The notes under the pieces were generated by a model that saw nothing but the letters and a program-made list of their open reading frames with translations, was not told the origin of the DNA and ran no database searches. A stretch of 64,000 nt of DNA from Gehongia tenuis (GTDB taxonomy: Bacteria > Bacillota > Clostridia > Christensenellales > NSJ-53). The position numbers were made by a program, and so were the translations under genes. This document shows, one piece after another, positions 48,400 to 57,472 of this stretch (its first letter is position 1; every line of letters starts with the position of its first letter). The DNA is taken from NCBI RefSeq assembly GCF_014384795.1, contig NZ_JACRSR010000003.1:1-64000 (forward strand). Reading direction: 5' to 3'.

Positions 48400-50041
48400 C
48401 TATATCCTGGCGTATTATCAGGCCATCCAGGATGGCTCCGTTGTCGTGGGAAAATGGATTCGTCTTTTTTATGAATATATCATCAAGGGACTGGAACAGC
48501 AGTCCTTTTTCTATGAATCTAAGCATGCTCAAAAGGCGATCCGGTTCGTCGAAAACTTTTGCCACCATTGCGAAGGCCGCAATGATTTGCTAAAGCTGGA
48601 ATTATGGCAAAAGGCCATTGTCTCGGTGGTTTTTGGGATTATGGATGATAACGGATGTCGAATGTTCCGGGAGATCGTCATCATCATAGGACGAAAGAAT
48701 GGCAAAACGCTGTTTGCCGCCGCGCTCATTGCCTACTGCACGTTTTTGGACGGTGAATATGGCGCAAAGGTCTTTTGCGTGGCCCCAAAATTGGATCAGG
48801 CGGATCTGGTGTACAGCGCCTTCTGGCAGACGATCCAGCAGGAGCCGGAGCTTGCCGCACTGATCCGGCGCCGCAAATCCGACTACTATGTCGAGAGCAC
48901 CAACAGCAGCATTAAGAAGATTGCTTTTAACGCCAAGAAGTCGGACGGTTTCAACCCCCACCTGACAGTTTGCGACGAGATTGCGAGCTGGCCAGGGGAT
49001 CAGGGCCTCAAGCAATACGAGGTCATGAAATCGGCGCTGGGCGCCCGCAGACAGCCGCTCATCGTGTCGATCAGCACCTCGGGATACCTCAATGAGGGGA
49101 TCTATGACGAGCTCATCAAGCGGGCCACACGCTTCTTGCTGGGGGATTCCAAGGAGCGGCGGCTGGCCCCATTTCTCTACATGATCGACGATATCAGCAA
49201 ATGGAACGACATCAACGAGCTGAGGAAGTCCAACCCCAATCTTGGCGTGTCGATATCGGTGGACTATCTGCTGGAGGAAATCGCCGTAGCCGAGGGCAGC
49301 TTGTCCAAGAAGGCGGAATTCTTGACAAAGTACTGCAATATCAAGCAGAACAGCAGTCAAGCATGGCTATCCACCAGGGCGGTGGAAAGGGCGAGCGGCC
49401 CGGCGCTCCATATGGAGGACTTCCGCAACACCTATTGCGTGGGCGGCATCGATCTGTCCCGCACTACCGACCTTACAGCCTGCACGGCGGTTATCGAGCA
49501 GAATGGGCGGCTGAATGTATTCGCTAAATTTTTCCTTCCGGCGGAACGGATCGAGGAAGCGACGGCTCGGGACGGGCTGCCCTACGCGGCCTATGTGCAG
49601 CGGGGATTCCTCCAGCTTTCGGGGGACAACTTCGTGGATTACCATGATTGTTTCGACTGGTTCCGGGAGCTGGTGGAGCGCTATCAAATCTATCCGCTCA
49701 AGGTAGGGTATGACCGCTACACGGCCCAGTACCTGGTCCAGGAGATGGCCGCCTACGGTTTCCACATGGACGATGTGTTCCAGGGTTACAACCTTACGCC
49801 GGTGATCCGGGAGACGGAGGGCCTGATGAAGGATGGCGCCATCCATATTGGCGACAATGATCTGCTCAAGGTCCATCTGCTCAACACTGCGCTTAAGAGC
49901 GAGGCCGAAAGCGGACGAAGCAAGCCGGTAAAGCTTGCCACTACAGACCATATCGACGGCACGGCGGCACTGCTGGACGCGATGACGGTCCGGCAAAAAT
50001 ACTATGCCGAGATCGGCGAGCAGCTCAAAAATGGAGGATGA
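48392..50041 (+). CDS. terL: Terminase large subunit
   Basis: 549 residues. Walker A-like GRKNGKT near residues 98-104, Walker B LTVCDEIASW near 192-201, and nuclease acids in GGIDLSRTTDLT, VGYDRYTAQY and DHIDGTAALLDA. Only remotely similar to the prophage 1 enzyme, so the packaging modules have different origins. Confidence 0.96.
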   Translation: MDNYILAYYQAIQDGSVVVGKWIRLFYEYIIKGLEQQSFFYESKHAQKAIRFVENFCHHCEGRNDLLKLELWQKAIVSVVFGIMDDNGCRMFREIVIIIGRKNGKTLFAAALIAYCTFLDGEYGAKVFCVAPKLDQADLVYSAFWQTIQQEPELAALIRRRKSDYYVESTNSSIKKIAFNAKKSDGFNPHLTVCDEIASWPGDQGLKQYEVMKSALGARRQPLIVSISTSGYLNEGIYDELIKRATRFLLGDSKERRLAPFLYMIDDISKWNDINELRKSNPNLGVSISVDYLLEEIAVAEGSLSKKAEFLTKYCNIKQNSSQAWLSTRAVERASGPALHMEDFRNTYCVGGIDLSRTTDLTACTAVIEQNGRLNVFAKFFLPAERIEEATARDGLPYAAYVQRGFLQLSGDNFVDYHDCFDWFRELVERYQIYPLKVGYDRYTAQYLVQEMAAYGFHMDDVFQGYNLTPVIRETEGLMKDGAIHIGDNDLLKVHLLNTALKSEAESGRSKPVKLATTDHIDGTAALLDAMTVRQKYYAEIGEQLKNGG

Positions 50042-50042
50042 C

Positions 50043-50231
50043 ATGGGAAAGCAGAACGATCTTACGATAGCGGTGAACGCACAGCTGCAAATACCGAAGG
50101 AGTCCGCGGAGCGCTGTATGAGAATTCTGGAAATGTATCTTCGGGATAATCCGCACCTGGTCATGTTGGGCGGCGGCGAGAAGCCGGACAGGAGTGACTT
50201 CCGGCTTTGGATCGAGCAAAGGGGTGATTGA
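50043..50231 (+). CDS. Small protein between terminase and portal (62 aa), unknown
   Basis: MGKQNDLTIAVNAQLQIPKESAERCMRIL-like opening, one predicted helix and a basic tail; GGAGG upstream; ends directly before the portal start. Related small genes are common at this place in clostridial siphophages. Confidence 0.65.
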   Translation: MGKQNDLTIAVNAQLQIPKESAERCMRILEMYLRDNPHLVMLGGGEKPDRSDFRLWIEQRGD

Positions 50232-51416
50232 GTGGGGCTGTTTGAGAAAATCTTCAAGCGCCCGGCGGCACACGGAGAAGCCGAAGGCTTCTTCCGGACG
50301 CTTACTGCCTATGCGCCGGCATTCACGACTTGGTCCGGCTCCATCTACGAGAGCGAGCTGGTGCGCTCCGCGATCCATGCGAGGGCGACCCATATCAGCA
50401 AGCTTCAGATTACGGCGAGCGGCACAGCAAAGCCCAAACTGCAAACCAAGCTTAGAGCGGGCCCAAACGAGTGGCAGACCTGGGGACAGTTCCTTTACCG
50501 GCTGTCCACCATTCTGGACGTGCAAAACACCGCTTTCATCGTTCCGGTGCTGGACAGCTTTGGCGAGATCGGCGGGTTCTATCCGCTGCTTCCGTCCCGC
50601 TGTGAGATTCTGCAGTATTCCGGCGAGCCGTGGCTAAGGTATCAGTTCCAGACGGGCGGGTTCGCGGCCATGGAGCTTCGAAGCTGCGGCATCATGACCA
50701 AGTTCCAGTACACGGACGATTTTTTCGGCGAGAACAACCGCGCTCTGACGCCCACCATGGAGCTGGTGAGTATCCAGAACCAGGGCATTGCGGAGGGGGT
50801 CAAGAGCGCCGCAACCTTCCGGTTCGCCGCCAAGGTCAATAACTTCACCAAACCGGAAGATTTGTCCAAGGAGCGGCAGCGCTTTTCCCGAGAGAATCTC
50901 CAGGGCGAGGGCGGCATCCTGCTGTTCCCCAACACCTACAGCGAGATCCAGCAGATCAAATCAACGCCCTTTGTCGTGGACGCTGCCCAGATGTCGGCAA
51001 TCAACCAAAACGTATACAACTACTTCGGGGTCAATGAGGATGTGCTCCAAAACAGAGCCTACGGCGATGCCTGGAGCGCGTTCTATGAGGGTGGAGTGGA
51101 GCCCTTCGCCATCCAGTTCTCGGACGTGACGACACGGATGGCCTTCACGGAGCGGGAGCGCGCCTCTGGCTCTTATCTCATGGCCACCGCGAACCGATTG
51201 CAGTACATGAGCAACACAGAAAAGCTCAACGTATCGGCCCAAATGGCGGACCGCGGGATCATGAACCGTGATGAGATCCGGGAGATCTGGAATCTGCCGC
51301 CGCTGCCGAATGGGCAGGGCCAAGCCTACACTATCCGCGGCGAGTACTACCTCTTGGGGCAGGATGGCAGCGTGACAAAGAAAGGGGATGATCTGACAGG
51401 TGATCAGCAAGGATAG
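50232..51416 (+). CDS. Phage portal protein (HK97 family)
   Basis: 394 residues from GTG 50232. WSGSIYESELVRSAIHARATHISKL, QNTAFIVPVL and the C-terminal MNRDEIREIWNLPPLP are typical of HK97 portals. It overlaps the protease by 17 bp. Confidence 0.94.
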   Translation: MGLFEKIFKRPAAHGEAEGFFRTLTAYAPAFTTWSGSIYESELVRSAIHARATHISKLQITASGTAKPKLQTKLRAGPNEWQTWGQFLYRLSTILDVQNTAFIVPVLDSFGEIGGFYPLLPSRCEILQYSGEPWLRYQFQTGGFAAMELRSCGIMTKFQYTDDFFGENNRALTPTMELVSIQNQGIAEGVKSAATFRFAAKVNNFTKPEDLSKERQRFSRENLQGEGGILLFPNTYSEIQQIKSTPFVVDAAQMSAINQNVYNYFGVNEDVLQNRAYGDAWSAFYEGGVEPFAIQFSDVTTRMAFTERERASGSYLMATANRLQYMSNTEKLNVSAQMADRGIMNRDEIREIWNLPPLPNGQGQAYTIRGEYYLLGQDGSVTKKGDDLTGDQQG

Positions 51417-51975
51417 GGAGTACCGCGCATTTGAGATGCGGGCGGCTGAAGATGAGATGACGGTGGAAGGCTACGCCGCAGTCTTTGATGCACCGGCCAC
51501 CCTGTACAGCTATGAAGGCGTGGACTACAAAGAGGCAATCGACCGGGGCGCTTTTATAGCGGCAGAAATGCAGGACGTTGTCATGAACTACAACCACGGC
51601 GGAAAACCGGTAGCGCGGACCAAGAACCACACCCTTGAGCTCACTGTAGACGGCCGGGGGCTCAAGGTTCGGGCCGATCTTTCGGGCACGGAGGAGGGCC
51701 GCCGCCTCTATGAGGAGATCAAGGGAGGCTATATCGACAAGATGAGCTTCGCGTTTGTGGTATCGGAGGATACTTACGACCGCGATACCCATACAAGGCG
51801 TATACTTGGCATCAAGCGGCTGTACGATGTTGCAGCCGTGGATATGCCGGCCTACGATGCGACCCACATTTCAGCGCGCTCCTACTTTGATGCGGAGGCG
51901 GTCAAAGCTGAGCGGGCGGAGGCCCGAGCGCGAAAAATCAGGCGGATCAAACTAATGATGGAGGTAATAAGATGA
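51400..51975 (+). CDS. Prohead protease (HK97 type, U35)
   Basis: 191 residues from GTG 51400. Catalytic His in VVMNYNHGGKP and Ser in DKMSFAFVV, with the preceding GRGLKVRADL strand, are the U35 signature. It cuts the capsid delta domain. Prophage 1 has a ClpP-type enzyme at this place. Confidence 0.94.
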   Translation: MISKDREYRAFEMRAAEDEMTVEGYAAVFDAPATLYSYEGVDYKEAIDRGAFIAAEMQDVVMNYNHGGKPVARTKNHTLELTVDGRGLKVRADLSGTEEGRRLYEEIKGGYIDKMSFAFVVSEDTYDRDTHTRRILGIKRLYDVAAVDMPAYDATHISARSYFDAEAVKAERAEARARKIRRIKLMMEVIR

Positions 51976-53096
51976 GCAGAATTGATGAGATCGAAGCCCG
52001 TATGGCGGAGATCGCAAAGGAATTGGACAACGAGAACGCCGATGTGGATGCACTGGAAAAGGAAGTGCGCGGATTGAAGGACGAGAAGAAGGCTATTGCA
52101 GAGACCGCCGAAAAGCGACAGGCCCTGAGAGACGAAGTGGCCGGCGGTGCGGGGACTGTGGTTAGAAAGTTTGCGCTGGATGCAGCGGAGGATCGCAGCT
52201 TTAACGCCGATTCCAAGGAGTACCGGAACGCCTTTTTAAAGGACCTCCTCGGCCTTGAAATGTCGAAGGAGGAGCGGGCGGCGTTTGTGCACACCACCGC
52301 CAACACCACGGCTGTGCTGCCCACCACTATGCTCAATCAGATCTGGGATCTGGTGTCCAAGCAGCATGCCATTATGGGCGACATTACCATCTACCGCACC
52401 GGCACCATCCTGGAGGTGGTCAAACACACGGCGATCACCCAGGGGGCCGCAAAGACCCTATCCGAGAACACGGCCAACGATGATGAGCAGAATACCTTTG
52501 TGAAGGTTACGCTCTCCGGCAAGGATTTTGCCAAGCATGTGGACATCTCCTATGCCATGGAGCGCATGAGCATTGACGCCCTGGAACAGTATCTCGTGTC
52601 CGAGATCAGTGCGAGCCTTGGCGACGCGATGGCAGCCGACGTTATTGCCCAGATCGGCACCGATACGGCGGCGGGCAACAAGGTTAACAGCGCAGCCGCT
52701 GGGGCTCTCACCTTTACGGAGCTGGCCAAGCTCTTTGGGCTGCTGAAGCGGGTGGGCGCGGTATCGGTCTATGCCACCCGGTCCACCATCTACAACTACC
52801 TTGTGGGCATGGTGGACAGCACCGGCCGGCCCATCTTCCAGCCCTCCGCACAGGCGGGGCAAGAGGGCGTTGTGCTTGGCGCCGCAATCAAGGTGGAGGA
52901 CGCTGTAGCGGATGATGTGATCCTGATTGGTGATGGCAGCAAGGTGGTCTACAACATGGTGCAAGACATCATGATCGAAAGCGATCGGGACATCAGGAGG
53001 CATGTCACCACCTATAGCGGCTATGCCCGCGGTCAGGGCGCCCTGGTGGATCCCAATGCCTTTGCCCAGCTCACCATTACAGCAGCGGGGGGTTAA
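51972..53096 (+). CDS. Major capsid protein (HK97 fold)
   Basis: 374 residues: an N-terminal coiled-coil delta region (about 1-60, EIEARMAEIAKELDNENADVD-like), then the HK97 core with TANTTAVLPTTMLNQIWDLV and a C-terminal RDIRRHVTTYSGYARGQG. No C-terminal add-on domain, unlike prophage 1. Confidence 0.95.
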   Translation: MSRIDEIEARMAEIAKELDNENADVDALEKEVRGLKDEKKAIAETAEKRQALRDEVAGGAGTVVRKFALDAAEDRSFNADSKEYRNAFLKDLLGLEMSKEERAAFVHTTANTTAVLPTTMLNQIWDLVSKQHAIMGDITIYRTGTILEVVKHTAITQGAAKTLSENTANDDEQNTFVKVTLSGKDFAKHVDISYAMERMSIDALEQYLVSEISASLGDAMAADVIAQIGTDTAAGNKVNSAAAGALTFTELAKLFGLLKRVGAVSVYATRSTIYNYLVGMVDSTGRPIFQPSAQAGQEGVVLGAAIKVEDAVADDVILIGDGSKVVYNMVQDIMIESDRDIRRHVTTYSGYARGQGALVDPNAFAQLTITAAGG

Positions 53097-53110
53097 GGAG
53101 CTATAGCCTC

Positions 53111-53269
53111 ATGAGCGGACCCGTGGTCTATACCGCTGAGGCCCTGAACGCTATGACCATAGCGGAGATCAGGGCCTTGGCCGCGGGTCTGGGTTATAGC
53201 GTGACCAAGATCCGAAAAGCCGAAATCATAGCGGAGTTTTTGGAACAACAGGAGGCCAAAAATGTTTGA
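53111..53269 (+). CDS. Small head protein with SAP/Rho-N-like motif (52 aa)
   Basis: Opens MSGPVVYTAEALNAMTIAEI, followed by RALAAGLGYSVTKIRKAEIIAEFL, which resembles a helix-extended-loop-helix (Rho N/SAP) DNA-binding motif. AAGGAG upstream. It overlaps the connector start by 8 bp. Confidence 0.75.
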   Translation: MSGPVVYTAEALNAMTIAEIRALAAGLGYSVTKIRKAEIIAEFLEQQEAKNV

Positions 53270-53534
53270 CAAGGTGAAGCTGGCGCTGCGAATCACGAGC
53301 ACAGCGTTTGACGAGGAAATTCAAGACCTGATCGCCGCAGCGTTGGCTGACCTTGGCATTGCCGGCGTCACCACACTGCAAGAGACAGATCCGCTCATTA
53401 TCCGGGTGGTGACCACTTACTGCAAACTGCATTTTGGCGTGCCGGACGATCCGGATCGGCTGAAAGCCTCCTATGACGAGCAAAAGGCCCAGCTCCAAAT
53501 GGCGACGGGATACACGGACTGGAGGGAGAACTGA
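53262..53534 (+). CDS. Head-tail connector protein (gp6-like)
   Basis: 90-residue helical protein opening MFDKVKLALRITSTAFDEEI, with IRVVTTYCKLHFGVP. Its stop overlaps the next start by one base. Confidence 0.85.
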   Translation: MFDKVKLALRITSTAFDEEIQDLIAAALADLGIAGVTTLQETDPLIIRVVTTYCKLHFGVPDDPDRLKASYDEQKAQLQMATGYTDWREN

Positions 53535-53845
53535 TGAATTTCTCGGATGAGATTGATCTTATTGTCCATGAGTATCGTCAAGACGCTGATCACAATCAAT
53601 ATCCTGTGGATACCAAGCGGCGTGTGTTTTGCGATGTGCTGTCCGTTGGGCGGTCTGAGTATTATGCCGCAGCCCAAACAGACCTCCGTCCGGAACATGT
53701 GTTTAGGCTTTACTCGGCGGATTACAATGGGGAAAAGGAAGTCGAATACCAGGACATGCGCTATACGGTCGTGCGCACATACGCTCCAAAGAACAAAGAC
53801 AAAGTGGACCTTACCTGCGAAAGGAAGGTGGGCAATGAAGGTTGA
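53534..53845 (+). CDS. Head closure protein
   Basis: 103-residue β-rich protein with VFCDVLSVGRSEYYAAAQTDLRPEHVFRL and a C-terminal VVRTYAPKNKDKVDLTCER strand, the pattern of small closure proteins. It overlaps the gp10-like gene by 11 bp. Confidence 0.8.
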   Translation: MNFSDEIDLIVHEYRQDADHNQYPVDTKRRVFCDVLSVGRSEYYAAAQTDLRPEHVFRLYSADYNGEKEVEYQDMRYTVVRTYAPKNKDKVDLTCERKVGNEG

Positions 53846-54209
53846 TGTAAGTGGGCTTGCCGACGCAGTACAGAAGGAGCTTATGGCGTACTCACAAAAG
53901 GCCGCAAATGAGGTAAAAATCGCTACGGACAAAGTAGCGGCTCAAGGTGTTGCCGAGCTTCGGACCACGAGTCCAAAAGACACGGGGAAATACCAACGCG
54001 GATGGAGGAAAGAAACGGTATACGAGGATCGGGCAGGCAAAAGAGTCGTTGTGAGGAATACGCGCTATCAATTGACCCATCTTTTGGAGAGGGGCCACGC
54101 CAAACGAAATGGTGGCCGCGTTGCCGCAAAGCCTCATATCCATAAAGTTGAAGATAAGATGATTGGTGAATTTGAAAAGAGTGTGCGAAAGGCGCTGAGC
54201 GATTCATGA
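53835..54209 (+). CDS. HK97 gp10-like neck protein
   Basis: 124 residues from ATG 53835 with GAAGGTGG upstream. TSPKDTGKYQRGWRKETVYE and YQLTHLLERGHAKRNGG...KPHIHKVED are the family landmarks. Confidence 0.88.
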   Translation: MKVDVSGLADAVQKELMAYSQKAANEVKIATDKVAAQGVAELRTTSPKDTGKYQRGWRKETVYEDRAGKRVVVRNTRYQLTHLLERGHAKRNGGRVAAKPHIHKVEDKMIGEFEKSVRKALSDS

Positions 54210-54505
54210 ACGCAACCAAAATCCTGGACGCGGCGGGGTTGCCCTACGTGCAAGGGGCCTGGAAGAACGCGCCTAAGTTGCCCTATATTGCGTATCTTAT
54301 GCCCAGCACGACGAACATTGCCGCGGACAGCAAGGTCGCCGAAGTTGTCGCCCCTCTGCGCATTGAGCTCTATACGGAGCGCATCGACAAAGAGGCGGAA
54401 AACAAGATCGTGGCGGCCCTAGAAGGGTATGTTTGGGATAAGTCGGACACGATTTATCTTGACGGCGAAGATATGTATGTCACCTATTACGAAGTGGAGG
54501 ATTGA
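54206..54505 (+). CDS. Tail terminator-like protein
   Basis: 99 residues with the small αβ fold pattern: AAGLPYVQGAWKNAPKLPYIAYLMP, VVAPLRIELYTERIDKEAE. Position between neck and tube supports the call. It overlaps both sides. Confidence 0.75.
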   Translation: MNATKILDAAGLPYVQGAWKNAPKLPYIAYLMPSTTNIAADSKVAEVVAPLRIELYTERIDKEAENKIVAALEGYVWDKSDTIYLDGEDMYVTYYEVED

Positions 54506-54507
54506 TT

Positions 54508-55068
54508 ATGGCAAAACTCAATAAAGGCTTTGCAGAAATCGGATATTTTACGATCACAGAAAAAGAAGATGGCACGGATGAATACGGTCCTGTGACCAAA
54601 TTCCCCGGTGGACGCGAATATTCCGTGGAACCCCAGGGCGATCCTGTAGAGATCTATGCTGATTCCGTGCTTGCTTATTCCGAGGATGTAAACGACGGGT
54701 ATATGGTATCCTTGACGGTGCTCAAATATTTGGACAGCGTGATGCACGACTGGCTGGGGGATACGGTGGACACGGCCCAAAAAACAAGAGCCGAATATGA
54801 TAACCAGGTTCGTCCGCGTTTTGGACTGGCGCTAAGGGATCTTACGACGGATGCAGCCGGCGAAATCAAGTGGTTCTACAACTGCCGCGCCAACAGCAGA
54901 CCTACATTCGCGAGCAAGACCAAGGAAAAGGGCTTCGACGCGCAGTTTGAGACCATGGAAATTCGGGCTTCCCGGCGAAATGACGGGCTGGTAATGTACG
55001 TGACACAAGGTAATGAGATTCCGTCCGTAGTGCCTACGGTGGCAAAGCCGTCACCGGTGGGAGCGTAG
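54508..55068 (+). CDS. Major tail tube protein
   Basis: 186 residues from ATG 54508 with GTGGAGG upstream. β-rich, with FPGGREYSVEPQGDPVEIYADS and FDAQFETMEIRASRRNDG, typical of clostridial phage tube proteins. It has no C-terminal add-on module. Confidence 0.87.
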   Translation: MAKLNKGFAEIGYFTITEKEDGTDEYGPVTKFPGGREYSVEPQGDPVEIYADSVLAYSEDVNDGYMVSLTVLKYLDSVMHDWLGDTVDTAQKTRAEYDNQVRPRFGLALRDLTTDAAGEIKWFYNCRANSRPTFASKTKEKGFDAQFETMEIRASRRNDGLVMYVTQGNEIPSVVPTVAKPSPVGA

Positions 55069-55071
55069 GCC

Positions 55072-55467
55072 ATGGAACACACAATTACAATAGAGGGCAA
55101 GGATATTCGGTTTCGGGCGGATGGTAATCTAGGGAGGCTATATCGGTTCTACTTTCGGAAGGATCTGTTCAAGGACTTTGGCAAGCTGCAAAAGAGCGTG
55201 GAGGTTTTCCTTTTGGCCAAAGAGGCGGGAGAGGCAACGGATGATGATATATGGCGTTATGTGGAATTCGAACTGTTGGAGAATTTGGCCTGGGCAATGG
55301 CGAAGAAAGCGGACCCTAATCTTGTCGACATTGATGAATGGTTCAGCCAATTTGAGAAACTTGTGAGTGTATATGAGAAAATCGACGAGATAATGCAGAT
55401 GTTTTTGGACAGCTTAGCCACCACGGTACCACCAAAAAACGGGATAGCGGAGGGGAGGCGCCCTTAA
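55072..55467 (+). CDS. Tail assembly chaperone, short form (gpG-like)
   Basis: 131 residues, helical, with RFRADGNLGRLYRFYFRKDLF and LLENLAWAMAKKADPNLVDIDEWF, typical of siphophage tail chaperones. It ends 27 bp after a slippery heptamer. Confidence 0.85.
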   Translation: MEHTITIEGKDIRFRADGNLGRLYRFYFRKDLFKDFGKLQKSVEVFLLAKEAGEATDDDIWRYVEFELLENLAWAMAKKADPNLVDIDEWFSQFEKLVSVYEKIDEIMQMFLDSLATTVPPKNGIAEGRRP

Positions 55468-55748
55468 CCTATGAAACGCTGCTAATCAGCAGTCTAGGAA
55501 TGGGCCTCACCTCCGCGGATATGGACAACTTTTCGACGGGAATGCTGTTGGACGCTATCACCACCTACAACAATTTGATGGCAAATGCAGATGACGACGA
55601 GGCAGACAGATCACAACGCTACGAACAGCTCCTTGCCCTTAAAGATGCTTACGCACAAAAATTCGCGGCAGGAAAAATGACACACGAGCAATACCAAAGC
55701 TATCTTGACGCGCTGAAGGAGGGAGAGCAGTATGGCGGGCAACATTAA
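55072..55748 (+). CDS. Tail assembly chaperone, -1 frameshift fusion (gpGT-like)
   Basis: The heptamer A AAA AAC at 55434-55440 is in the correct phase (codons AAA and AAC at 55435 and 55438). A -1 shift reads on through TYETLLISSLGMGLTSADMDNF to the stop at 55746-55748, adding about 103 residues. The in-frame ATG at 55500 has no clear ribosome-binding site, which favours frameshifting. Confidence 0.85.
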
Positions 55749-57468
55749 GGGCATTACCATTGAGATTGGCGGCGATACCACTGGCCTCAATAAGGCGATC
55801 AGCGAATCCCGCAAGACGACCAACGGCCTAGATAAGGAGCTCCGCGCTCTCAACAGTGCGCTAAAATTGGACACGGGTAATGTGGACCTGCTCAAAGAGA
55901 AGCAAAAAGTGTTGTCCCAGGCCGTCCAAGAAACCCAGAAACGCACTGAGGCCTTACAAACGGCCAAGGACAACGCCGATAAAGCCATGGCAAACGGAAC
56001 TGAGATCAATCGCCAGGAGTACACAAAGCTGGTGACCGAACTGTCCAAGGCTAAGACCAGCACGGCGAAATACAAGGATGAACTCAATGCGACAACGGCG
56101 GAACTTGACCAAAATACCAAGGCGGCAAGCCAGACGAAAGTCCGGGTGGACGAGTACTCCAGGTCTGTCAACAGGGCAGCCACGGAAAATCTGCAGCTCA
56201 ATGGCCGGTTGGGGGAGGTTGCGAATGCCCTTGGCGTAAAAGTGCCTCAAGGGGCGAGCAAAGCCATTGCCAGCATGACGGCCAGCGTGGCGGCCTGCGG
56301 GGCACTGATGGCCGCGACCGGCACTCTCATCGGGAAGCTGATCAGAGCCTCCACGGAGACGGCAAAATTGGCCGATGATATTGTGACGCTGTCCAAGGTC
56401 ACTGGGCTCTCCACGGATGCCATCCAGGAACTCAATTATGCGTCTGAACTGATGGACGTATCGACCGAGGTTATGACCGACTCCATGGCCCGAATGGTCC
56501 GGAATATGAATATGGCCCGTGAAGGGACGGGGCAGGCTGCGGACGCATTCAAAAAATTGGGCATCGCCATAACTAACAATGATGGTACGCTGCGCAACCA
56601 GCAGCAGGTATTCTACGAGCTGATTGATAAACTGGGCCGGGTGCGCAACGAAACGGAGCGGGACGCCATGGCCATGGCCATCTTCGGCAGATCCGCACGA
56701 GAGCTCAATCCTCTTATCCTTGCCGGCAGTAACGAGCTCAAAAAGCTGGCTCAGGAGGCTCACAATACGGGCTATGTGATGAGTGGGGAAACGCTCAACT
56801 CCTTCAACTCTCTCCAGGACAGCCTGGACCGGCTGGACAACAAGACGCTCGCCCTCAAAGCAGCAATGGGCGAGGCGCTCCTGCCCATCTTGACGGCCAT
56901 TGTTGATATCGTATCCGCTATCCCGCCGGACGTGGCGGCAATTATTGTGGTGGTAGCTACCATAACGGTGTCCATCGTCACGCTTGTGCAGACGATTAAG
57001 ACAGTCACCGCGGGGGTTAAGATGCTGTCCAGCATCTTTGGCTTCGGCGTCAATCCGACGCTGCTCAAAACTATAGCCATTGTCATGCTGGTTGTGGCTG
57101 CTCTTGTAGCCTTAGGGGTTATCATTGCTACCATTCAGGGGCGTGCCAAGGAGATGGAGCATACATTTGCATCGGTCAATAGGTCCGTAGGCTCAATGAG
57201 TTATTCTGCGAGCCGTGTGCCGTCCTATGCGGTGGGTACCAGTTACCATCCAGGGGGCATGGCGTTGGTTGGCGAGCAGGGCCCTGAACTGGTAGCGCTG
57301 CCCCGAGGCAGCAAGGTCTACACAGCACGGCAGACGGAGGCCGTTATGAACAACAGCAGCACATCCAATCATACTGTTGTCAATGTGACGGTCAACGGTA
57401 TCCGTGAGTATAACGAGCTTATGGCTATGATCAAGGACAGCCCGGCAGCTATTCGGGCGAGGGGGTAA
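55732..57468 (+). CDS. Tail tape measure protein (short)
   Basis: 578 residues, about half the prophage 1 protein, so a clearly shorter tail is expected. The N-terminal coiled coil (about 15-140) precedes a TMP core (ALMAATGTLIGKLIRASTETAKLADDIVTLSKVTG), membrane-active helices near 390-460 (DVAAIIVVVATITVSIVTLV, TIAIVMLVVAALVALGVIIATI) and a C-terminal YHPGGMALVGEQGPELVALPRGSKV block common at TMP ends. Confidence 0.93.
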   Translation: MAGNIKGITIEIGGDTTGLNKAISESRKTTNGLDKELRALNSALKLDTGNVDLLKEKQKVLSQAVQETQKRTEALQTAKDNADKAMANGTEINRQEYTKLVTELSKAKTSTAKYKDELNATTAELDQNTKAASQTKVRVDEYSRSVNRAATENLQLNGRLGEVANALGVKVPQGASKAIASMTASVAACGALMAATGTLIGKLIRASTETAKLADDIVTLSKVTGLSTDAIQELNYASELMDVSTEVMTDSMARMVRNMNMAREGTGQAADAFKKLGIAITNNDGTLRNQQQVFYELIDKLGRVRNETERDAMAMAIFGRSARELNPLILAGSNELKKLAQEAHNTGYVMSGETLNSFNSLQDSLDRLDNKTLALKAAMGEALLPILTAIVDIVSAIPPDVAAIIVVVATITVSIVTLVQTIKTVTAGVKMLSSIFGFGVNPTLLKTIAIVMLVVAALVALGVIIATIQGRAKEMEHTFASVNRSVGSMSYSASRVPSYAVGTSYHPGGMALVGEQGPELVALPRGSKVYTARQTEAVMNNSSTSNHTVVNVTVNGIREYNELMAMIKDSPAAIRARG

Positions 57469-57472
57469 GAGA

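Noticed and set aside
55500..55748. Independent gene starting at ATG 55500
   Set aside because: No ribosome-binding site, and the frame connects to the upstream chaperone through a correctly phased A AAA AAC site, so it is treated as the frameshift extension.
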